The position numbers were made by a program, and so were the translations under genes. From contig CAZAQS010000124.1 of the NCBI GenBank assembly GCA_964486825.1, positions 1 to 13,052 of the forward strand: 13,052 nt of DNA, written 5' to 3'. The notes beneath the pieces were generated by a model. It was not told where the DNA came from and made no database searches. It was given only the letters and a program-made list of their open reading frames with translations. Shown piece by piece: positions 8,116-13,052 of the stretch. The DNA comes from CAZAQS01 sp964486825 (GTDB lineage Bacteria > Chloroflexota > Anaerolineae > Anaerolineales > UBA4823). Each line of letters starts with the position of its first letter. The first letter of the stretch is position 1.

Positions 8116-8198
8116 ACTCCTTTGGGAGCCCCGCCGGGGCGTGTACGGGCACGGGAAGAATTAAATGAGAAATAATCATTTGGGTTTTCCCCGTGTCC
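8116..8198 (-). promoter_or_regulatory. Structured 5' leader of the metallopeptidase operon
   Basis: The predicted leader of about 85 nt contains nested complementary segments. CACGGGAA (8150-8157) faces TTCCCCGTG (8187-8195) with one bulge, and AAATGA (8163-8168) faces TCATTT (8176-8181). A compact hairpin, GCCCC/GGGGC with a 3-nt loop (8128-8140), ends five bases before the AAAGGAG ribosome binding site. It could influence translation initiation, but it matches no riboswitch family known to me. Confidence 0.4.
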
Positions 8199-8205
8199 CT
8201 ACTTG

Positions 8206-8234
8206 AGTATAGCGAATAGGAGTGAACTTGTCAA
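8206..8234 (-). promoter_or_regulatory. Strong sigma-70-type promoter of the metallopeptidase/MBL operon
   Basis: On the minus strand TTGACA (8234-8229) is followed by exactly 17 bases and then TATACT (8211-8206). This is one mismatch from the full consensus at both boxes. Transcription would start near 8199 and run into the metallopeptidase gene. Confidence 0.75.
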
Positions 8235-8314
8235 ATTGGGTTTCAGATGTTTTGCCTGAAGCTCTGCCTATCCATGGCCAATTCTGGGCATCTACATAAG
8301 CAATACCGACCAAT

Positions 8315-8347
8315 CTATACTATAATTACCGGTATACGCCGGTATAG
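8315..8347 (+). promoter_or_regulatory. Promoter region with CCGGTATA direct repeats upstream of the selenoprotein gene
   Basis: A TATAAT box (8321-8326) is followed by two copies of CCGGTATA (8329-8336 and 8339-8346), spaced 10 bp apart, one helical turn. CTATAC (8315-8320) and GTATAG (8342-8347) are inverted complements that bracket the block. No clear -35 box is seen at 15-19 bp, which would fit activator dependence or an overlapping operator. The binding factor is unknown. Confidence 0.45.
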
Positions 8348-8379
8348 TTAAGGAATGTCTTGGCTCCAAGGAGAAAGGA

Positions 8380-8982
8380 ATGAGCTCTAATTTACAAAGT
8401 GGGGTAATCCAGCGGGTATGCTATCTCTGTTTCTGGTTTGCATTTCTGCTCTCCTCTTGCACCGGCGGCGCCGGTCCGCTCGGCGATTCCAGCCCGCCGG
8501 ATCTCCCAGAGGGCGCCCGTACTGCGCCGGAGACTGCTGTAGAGCCACAGCCAGATAGCGAAGCCGTTCCCCCGGCGCTCACGGCAAATCCATCTCCAGA
8601 TGAGCCGGCTGCTGAAACTCCCTCCCCTGAACCAGATATTTTGCCAACTGTACGAGCAGACTTACACGCCACGGATCCTAATCAGGTGGGCCTGGTCTCT
8701 GGCAAGCCCCAATTGATCGAATTCTTTGCCTTTTGGTGACCGACCTGTCGCTCTTTAGCTCCCGTCGTGCACGGGCTCGAAGCAGAATATGGAAGAGATG
8801 TCAACTTCATTTACCTGGACATCGATGACCCTGAAACGGAACCGTTCAAGAGGCAGCTCGGTTACCGTTACCAACCACACTTCTTCCTGGTCGATCCAGA
8901 AGGGAATGTGATCCAGCAGTGGGTTGGGAGCGCTTCCGGGGATGACCTCGAACAGGCCATCCTTGCCAGCCTTGCTCCATAG
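8380..8982 (+). CDS. Selenocysteine-containing thioredoxin-like lipoprotein (TGA 8737-8739 read as Sec)
   Basis: The reading frame starts at ATG 8380, six bases after AAGGAG (8368-8373). It has one in-frame TGA and ends at TAG 8980-8982: 200 residues with Sec120. The N-terminus is a hydrophobic lipoprotein signal with lipobox LSSC (Cys27), followed by a Pro/Glu-rich tether (about 30-95), so the domain should sit outside the membrane. Before the TGA is 'PQLIEFFAFW', the thioredoxin strand leading into the active site. After it, in the same frame, is 'PTCRSLAPVVHGLEAEYG', then 'VNFIYLDIDD' and the cis-Pro segment 'YQPHFFLVDPEGNVIQQWVG' (Pro166). The active site is thus W-U-P-T-C, with Sec in place of the attacking Cys. 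TGA is a normal stop elsewhere in the window, and the second half has no other lesion, so recoding is more likely than decay. It probably performs thiol-disulfide exchange; partners are unknown. It lies 122 nt upstream of csoR. Confidence 0.85.
8740..8783 (+). promoter_or_regulatory. Candidate bacterial SECIS hairpin
   Basis: Directly after the TGA, the mRNA can form an upper stem CCCGU (8761-8765) with ACGGG (8771-8775), enclosing the loop CGUGC (8766-8770). Below a 2x2 internal mismatch a weaker lower stem is possible (UUU-A-G with C-G-AAG). The loop begins 26 nt after the TGA and has a G as its second base. From memory, bacterial SECIS models need a short loop with G in the first two positions, an upper stem of at least 4 bp, and 16-37 nt between UGA and loop; all are met. 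The hairpin lies within coding sequence, as usual in bacteria. Confidence 0.6.
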
Positions 8983-9022
8983 CATCTCCTGACGTCAAAC
9001 AGTACCAATCCTACGATTACCA

Positions 9023-9075
9023 TTGACAAAATGGATATCCTTAGTACAATATAGAACAGACCCCCCCCAGGGGGG
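9023..9075 (+). promoter_or_regulatory. csoR promoter with CsoR-type G/C-tract operator
   Basis: TTGACA (9023-9028) and TACAAT (9045-9050), with a 16-bp spacer, form a good sigma-70-type promoter. At the expected start lies CCCCCC-A-GGGGGG (9063-9075), a perfect 13-bp palindrome within a longer C8-A-G6 tract. Its position and G/C-tract form fit operators of the CsoR/RcnR family, so CsoR without copper would repress its own operon. Confidence 0.75.
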
Positions 9076-9104
9076 ATGGGTATCTGAAGGAGAGAGATAG
9101 GGTT

Positions 9105-9374
9105 ATGAAACATGAAGACGCCCTGAGGCGGCTGAAAACAGTCGAAGGACATTTGCGCGGAATCCAGCGCATGGTCGAGGGTGAGGTTTACTGCGTCGAC
9201 GTCATCCGTCAGATCCAGGCAGTCCAGGCAGCGCTGAACAAGGTGAGCACCCAGATCCTGGAGGAGCATTTGAATTCTTGCGTCATCACTGCCATTCGCG
9301 GAGAAGACGCCGATGAACGAGAACGTGTCCTCAAAGAGATCAGTGGAGTGTTCGAGGCCGCTACCAAGGTGTGA
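9105..9374 (+). CDS. csoR: CsoR-family copper-sensing repressor
   Basis: This 89-residue, all-helical DNA-binding repressor of the CsoR/RcnR family has the usual length. The Cu(I) ligand triad Cys-His-Cys is intact: Cys30 in 'VYCVDVIRQIQAVQAALNKV', then His55 and Cys59 in 'EEHLNSCV'. The N-terminal helix 'LRRLKTVEGHLRGIQRMVE' carries the basic and conserved residues typical of the family. Cu(I) binding is known to release such repressors from G/C-tract operators, and one lies 30 bases upstream of this ATG. AAGGAG (9087-9092) is a slightly distant ribosome binding site. The gene leads copZ and copA on the same strand. The C-H-C triad and these neighbours favour a copper sensor over the formaldehyde (FrmR), nickel (RcnR) or persulfide (CstR) branches. 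Confidence 0.93.
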   Translation: MKHEDALRRLKTVEGHLRGIQRMVEGEVYCVDVIRQIQAVQAALNKVSTQILEEHLNSCVITAIRGEDADERERVLKEISGVFEAATKV

Positions 9375-9459
9375 TTCTAGGCCGAAGGTACCCGAAAATG
9401 TTTAGCTCACTCTGAAACCCAACCAGTATTTTATATTTCATTTTAGGAGGATTTCCCCA

Positions 9460-9669
9460 ATGGCAACAACCGTTACTTACAGCATTCCCAATATTTCCTG
9501 TGGTCACTGCGTGCACACGATCAAGAGCGAGATCAGCGAGCTCGAGGGCGTCCGGTCCGTAGAGGCAGATATGACAGCCCAACAGGCTACCATAACCTAT
9601 GAAGCGCCGGCTACAGAAGAGGTGATCAAGGCCTTACTGGCAGAAATCAATTACCCTGCCGCAGGATAA
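9460..9669 (+). CDS. copZ: CopZ-like copper chaperone (HMA domain)
   Basis: This is a single heavy-metal-associated domain of 69 residues, the usual size of bacterial CopZ. The metal-binding loop is 'PNISCGHCVHTI' with Cys14 and Cys17 (C-G-H-C). The rest follows the beta-alpha-beta-beta-alpha-beta pattern ('GVRSVEADMTAQQATITYE'). It would carry Cu(I) in the cytoplasm to the ATPase encoded next. A strong ribosome binding site AGGAGG (9445-9450) lies nine bases before the ATG. The stop codon is only three bases from the copA start, so the two are probably translationally coupled. The 85-nt gap from csoR shows no second G/C-tract operator, which supports one csoR-copZ-copA transcript. The usual 'GMTC' of the loop is replaced by 'NISC', and a His sits between the cysteines. 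Confidence 0.92.
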   Translation: MATTVTYSIPNISCGHCVHTIKSEISELEGVRSVEADMTAQQATITYEAPATEEVIKALLAEINYPAAG

Positions 9670-9672
9670 ATT

Positions 9673-12168
9673 ATGTCAGAAAACAAGCAGATCACACTAC
9701 CGGTAACCGGCATGACCTGTGCTAACTGTGTTGCCACCATCGAGCGTAACCTCAAGAAAGAAACGGGGGTCACGCAAGCGATGGTTAACCTGTCCTCAGA
9801 GCGCGCCACAGTGGAGTTCGACCCGGCGATCACCGGGATGGATAGCCTGGTCGCACGCGTCCGCCGGGCAGGATACGATATCGCCACCGGCGAGGCTGAT
9901 CTGATCGTGCACCGTATGAGCGATGACAACGATGCTCGGCGCTTAGAGAACGCCCTGGTCAAGGTGGAGGGGGTGCTGGAGGCGAACGTCAGTTTTGCCA
10001 GCAACCGGGCGAAGATCCGTTATATACCCACCATCGTAAGCCAGGCCGAGCTTCGCCAGGTGGTGGCTCGAGAGGGATTTGAGGCGGCTGAGATCGGCGG
10101 CGACGCTGAGGATGCGGAGCGCATAGCTCGCCAGGCTGAGATTGCCCAACAGCGCCGTCTCTTGATCACCGGCTTGATCTTCACCATCCCGCTGTTTCTG
10201 CTGGCCATGTCGCGTGACCTGGGGCTGCTGCCAATGCACTGGGCGCACGCACCCTGGATGGATTGGTTGATGTTTTCCCTGGCGACTCCGGTGCAGTTCT
10301 ATGTGGGTTGGCAGTTTTATGTAGGCGCATACAAAGCCCTGAGGAACGGGTCGGCGAACATGGATGTGCTGATAGCCATGGGTTCATCGGCCGCTTACTT
10401 TTACTCAATCCCGGTCATGTTAGGCCTGATCCCAGGCCATGTATACTTCGAGACAGCGGCGGTGATCATCACACTGATCAAGCTGGGTAAGTTCCTGGAG
10501 GCGCGTGCAAAAGGACAAACCAGCGAGGCCATCAAGAAGCTGATGGGTATGCGCGCAAAATCTGCGCGCATCATCCGTGACGGGCAAGAAATGGATGTAA
10601 GCATCGATGATGTGCGTGTAGGCGATGTGGTCATCGTACGCCCGGGAGAGAAAATCCCTGTGGATGGTACAGTAGTTGAAGGCCGCTCCGCGGTAGACGA
10701 GTCTATGCTGACGGGTGAGTCCCTGCCCGTTGAGAAGCGTCCAGGCGATACGGTCATCGGAGCTACCCTGAATAAGATGGGGCTCTTGAAATTCGAAGCC
10801 ACCAAAGTCGGCAAGGAAACCGCTCTCGCCCAGATCATCCGCCTGGTAGAAGAGGCTCAAGGCAGCAAAGCGCCCATTCAAAAGCTGGCGGACAAGGTCT
10901 CGTCTATCTTCGTTCCGGTAGTGGTAGCGATCGCTGCGCTTACCTTCCTGGTCTGGTACTTCTTGATCCCCCTGCCGCCGGCAGCAGAAATAAACGAGTT
11001 CACCCGCGCCTTGATCAGCATGATCGCTGTGCTGGTCATCGCCTGTCCCTGCGCTTTAGGCCTGGCAACGCCAACGGCTGTGATGGTTGGTACGGGTAAA
11101 GGGGCCGAATCGGGCATCTTGCTGCGTTCGGGCGGCGCCCTGGAACGGGCCGGCAAGGTAACGACAGTGATCCTGGATAAAACCGGTACGATCACACGCG
11201 GCCAGCCGGCGATCACGGATATCGTATTAGATAAAAGTTACCAACCGGCAAGTGCAGTCGTAGCCAGCAGTATCGACACGAGCTCAAGCACATTAACTCC
11301 GAACGGGTCCAGCTCTGAAGACGAGCTGCTGCGCCTGGCAGCCTCGGTCGAGAAGGGAAGCGAGCATCCTTTGGGTGAGGCCATCCTGGCAGAGGCGAAC
11401 GAACGTGGCCTGGTTTTGGGGCAACCGGATGGTTTTAGAGCCGAGATGGGCCACGGTGTTGAAGCGGAGGTGGATGGTCACCAGGTGTTGGTGGGCAATC
11501 TGCGCCTGATGAACGGGCGGGGTTTGCCTTTGAACGGCCTTGAAGCGGAGGTCCGGCGCCTGCAAGAAGAGGCCAAGACGGCTATCCTGGTTGCAGTGGA
11601 TGGAAATGTGCGCGGTGTGATTGCAGTGGCCGACACGGTCAAGGAAGGATCCATTGAAGCGATTGCCGAATTGAAGGATATGGGCTTGCGGGTTGTAATG
11701 ATCACCGGCGACAACCGCCAGACAGGCGAGGCGATCGCAAGGCAGGTCGGCGTCGACCAGGTCCTGGCGGAAGTGCTCCCTGGTGGGAAGGCCGAGGAGG
11801 TCAAAAAACTCCAGGAGCAGGGGGAAGTGGTGGCCATGGTAGGCGATGGAGTCAATGATGCGCCTGCTTTAGCCCAGGCGGATGTGGGAATCGCCATCGG
11901 CACCGGTACGGATGTGGCCATGGCAGCCGCACCGGTCACGTTGATCAGTGGTGACTTGCGCGGGGTCGCTCGATCGATTGCCCTATCCCGCAGGACGCTA
12001 CGAACCATCAAGCAGAACCTGTTCTGGGCGTTCTTCTATAATACGATGCTCATTCCCGCTGCCGCGGCCGGACTGCTCAATCCCATGCTGGCTGCAGGCG
12101 CGATGGCTTTCAGCAGCGTGTTTGTCGTAAGCAATAGCCTGCGGCTGAGGCGTTACCGGGTCTCCTAA
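9673..12168 (+). CDS. copA: Cu(I)-exporting P1B-type ATPase
   Basis: This is a membrane ATPase that exports Cu(I), 831 residues. HMA domain 1 carries 'GMTCANC' (Cys16, Cys19). HMA domain 2 (about 77-141) keeps the fold, but its CxxC loop reads MSDDND, with Asp84 and Asp87 in place of both cysteines. The actuator motif TGES is at 347-350. The metal-path CPC is at 458-460 ('IACPCALGLATPTAV'), the phosphorylation site DKTGT has Asp502, the HP motif is at 565-566, and 'GDGVNDAP' is at 724-731. The late membrane motifs 'YN' (789-790) and 'MAFSS' (811-815) belong to the Cu(I)-specific P1B-1 group. A Ser/Thr-rich insert (about 523-548) interrupts the N-domain start. The ribosome binding site CAGGA lies in the end of copZ. 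The copZ chaperone and CsoR repressor upstream support the copper assignment. Confidence 0.96.
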   Translation: MSENKQITLPVTGMTCANCVATIERNLKKETGVTQAMVNLSSERATVEFDPAITGMDSLVARVRRAGYDIATGEADLIVHRMSDDNDARRLENALVKVEGVLEANVSFASNRAKIRYIPTIVSQAELRQVVAREGFEAAEIGGDAEDAERIARQAEIAQQRRLLITGLIFTIPLFLLAMSRDLGLLPMHWAHAPWMDWLMFSLATPVQFYVGWQFYVGAYKALRNGSANMDVLIAMGSSAAYFYSIPVMLGLIPGHVYFETAAVIITLIKLGKFLEARAKGQTSEAIKKLMGMRAKSARIIRDGQEMDVSIDDVRVGDVVIVRPGEKIPVDGTVVEGRSAVDESMLTGESLPVEKRPGDTVIGATLNKMGLLKFEATKVGKETALAQIIRLVEEAQGSKAPIQKLADKVSSIFVPVVVAIAALTFLVWYFLIPLPPAAEINEFTRALISMIAVLVIACPCALGLATPTAVMVGTGKGAESGILLRSGGALERAGKVTTVILDKTGTITRGQPAITDIVLDKSYQPASAVVASSIDTSSSTLTPNGSSSEDELLRLAASVEKGSEHPLGEAILAEANERGLVLGQPDGFRAEMGHGVEAEVDGHQVLVGNLRLMNGRGLPLNGLEAEVRRLQEEAKTAILVAVDGNVRGVIAVADTVKEGSIEAIAELKDMGLRVVMITGDNRQTGEAIARQVGVDQVLAEVLPGGKAEEVKKLQEQGEVVAMVGDGVNDAPALAQADVGIAIGTGTDVAMAAAPVTLISGDLRGVARSIALSRRTLRTIKQNLFWAFFYNTMLIPAAAAGLLNPMLAAGAMAFSSVFVVSNSLRLRRYRVS

Positions 12169-12205
12169 CAGGTTTGGACTTCTCATATGCCCGCTGCCTG
12201 CTCTC

Positions 12206-12523
12206 GTGTTAATGGACTGGATGTTGTTGGCTACGCTTGGTTTTGTTGGAGCTTACAAAGCTTTGGGAACACCACGTAATTTGTGGAGGATGGTGACATG
12301 GTATTGTCTGGGAGCGATGATCCCTCTGATGATCTTAGGCATGTTATCGATAGGCCCTTACGTTCTGGTTTCACTGCTGCTTTTGTTGCTTGCTTCGGCT
12401 TTTCTCATATCTCGTGATATGGAATGGAGTATGCTGGATAAAGTGAAGGGATTGATATTGGGTTTCGTGTATAACTTGATTCTGCTCACTTTTTTCATAT
12501 TCTTGGGCAATGTCAGAGCATAA
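12206..12523 (+). CDS. Small hydrophobic membrane protein of unknown function
   Basis: This frame encodes 105 residues (from GTG 12206) or 103 (from ATG 12212). It is very hydrophobic, with about four possible membrane segments: 'MDWMLLATLGFVGAY', 'TWYCLGAMIPLMILGML', 'PYVLVSLLLLLLASAFLI' and 'LILGFVYNLILLTFFIFL'. Positively charged residues sit between them. I recognise no family. No clear ribosome binding site precedes either start. The gene begins 37 nt after copA on the same strand and could be read through from it. Its base use is visibly more AT-rich than copA. The regular hydrophobic pattern and lack of internal stops favour a real gene, but a chance frame is possible. Confidence 0.5.
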   Translation: MLMDWMLLATLGFVGAYKALGTPRNLWRMVTWYCLGAMIPLMILGMLSIGPYVLVSLLLLLLASAFLISRDMEWSMLDKVKGLILGFVYNLILLTFFIFLGNVRA

Positions 12524-12796
12524 CGGCTCATAAGCACTCACATCTTCTGAATGGAACCAGGCTAAATAGTAGGTTAATTTCCATTCATTCTGTTGATTTG
12601 CACAAACCCATTCCATACCTGTTCGGCTTGAACTCCTTCTACCCTTACCAGAGCTGTAATAGGCTCTCGAAGGGGTAGGATATACTTCCATGTGAGGAAA
12701 AAGGGATTACGTGGAGAATTAGGGTCATTGAAAAGGCAATTAGAATTAGAAATGGCGCTGAAGTCACGAGGTTTAGCGACGAAGACTGCCTATCGC
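12524..12796. other. Low-coding intergenic stretch
   Basis: No convincing gene, RNA or terminator is visible here. A short plus-strand frame from GTG 12692 to 12853 would give 53 residues (MRKKGLRGELGSLKRQLELE..., Lys/Arg/Glu-rich). It has no recognisable family and its end overlaps the RHS remnant. Together with that remnant the stretch looks like a degraded junction region. Confidence 0.35.
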
Positions 12797-13027
12797 TTAA
12801 TTAGTGCGGAAGTGCAAGATGATCTGGTAATACCGTGCCCGCAAGAACAATAATCCATTGTCGTCGGTCTGCTCACCGGTGAATCCCCAGCCTGTACTGC
12901 CATCCCCCGCACTTATATACGGATTGCCGTACGGGTCATAGCCCTCTGCCAAGACAACCTCCCCCATATCATCTACAACCTGCCGCCCTCTCAATTGAAA
13001 GGATGAAAGACACTCCAGACTCATCAA
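12797..13027 (-). pseudogene. Truncated RHS repeat-associated core fragment
   Basis: The frame reads 'RQVVDDMGEVVLAEGYDPYGNP', then 'GWGFTGEQTDDNGLLFLRARYY'. This is the highly recognisable RHS/YD-repeat core (normally ...DPYGN... then YGFTGEQTD..GLLYLRARYYDP). Intact RHS proteins have hundreds to thousands of residues. Here the similarity begins only at about residue 15 and stops right after RARYY, where the usual 'DP.TGRFLS.DP' continuation is replaced by unrelated residues and a stop. An in-frame TAG lies just upstream of the TTG/ATG start. It is therefore a remnant of about 60 homologous residues with junctions on both sides, probably left by recombination or insertion. No toxin tip or immunity gene is visible. 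Confidence 0.75.
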
Positions 13028-13052
13028 CCGCTAAGAAGAAGTAAGTAAGCTA

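Noticed and set aside
8380..8739. A stand-alone 119-residue lipoprotein ending at the TGA
   Set aside because: It would end in the middle of a thioredoxin core strand, right before the active-site Cys. The rest of the domain follows in frame, so truncation at this point is not a natural protein end.
8737..8739. TGA reassigned to Trp or Gly (alternative genetic code)
   Set aside because: TGA ends the metallopeptidase gene and csoR, all Trp codons seen are TGG, and the residue before this TGA is already the conserved Trp. Cys/Sec is expected here, not Trp or Gly.
12371..12691. A 106-residue minus-strand frame overlapping the small membrane protein
   Set aside because: Its second half is the antisense of the hydrophobic gene at 12206-12523, and no family or ribosome binding site could be recognised. 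I could not support it as a gene.
1..13052. CRISPR arrays, tRNA, rRNA, or complete insertion sequences
   Set aside because: No regularly spaced repeats, cloverleaf-like segments, rRNA motifs or transposase genes were seen on either strand.

Overview
The window looks like a chromosomal segment of an Anaerolineae-type member of the Chloroflexota. This rests on gene style only: a Pro/Thr/Glu-rich spacer after the lipobox of the solute-binding protein, a TTG start, mixed GC content, and similarity remembered from families common in that group. No rRNA, tRNA or other marker gene is present, so the assignment is tentative. UGA is a normal stop here: the peptidase gene and csoR both end in TGA, while TGG encodes Trp throughout.

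Region 1 (1-3990, minus strand) is a peptide/nickel-type ABC importer operon read leftwards: a family 5 solute-binding lipoprotein (2051-3811), a DppB-like permease (905-1900) and a DppC-like permease cut by the window edge (1-877). The ATPase genes would lie beyond base 1. The promoter (TTGACA-N17-TAATGT) is followed directly by a 23-bp near-perfect palindrome with a FadR/GntR-type core. This suggests repression by a GntR-family ligand sensor encoded elsewhere. A 12-bp perfect inverted repeat separates the lipoprotein gene from the permeases.

Region 2 (4080-8234, minus strand) has a strong promoter (TTGACA-N17-TATACT) and a structured leader. It is followed by an M4-like zinc metallopeptidase with a large unassigned C-terminal part, translationally coupled (ATGA overlap) to a ComEC-like metallo-beta-lactamase-fold hydrolase. 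A more AT-rich DinB/YfiT-like gene follows. The role of the peptidase-hydrolase pair is not known to me.

Region 3 (8315-12168, plus strand) is the most interesting. A thioredoxin-like lipoprotein gene (8380-8982) is interrupted by one in-frame TGA exactly where the first Cys of the W-C-x-x-C active site should be (W-TGA-P-T-C). The thioredoxin fold continues in the same frame to its normal end, and a hairpin with bacterial SECIS geometry lies 26 nt after the TGA. It is best read as a selenocysteine-containing UxxC thioredoxin. Directly downstream is a copper-homeostasis operon, csoR - copZ - copA, with a G/C-tract CsoR-type operator at its promoter.

Region 4 (12169-13052) is lower in coding density: a small hydrophobic protein, then a stretch without a convincing gene, then a truncated fragment of an RHS repeat-associated core on the minus strand.
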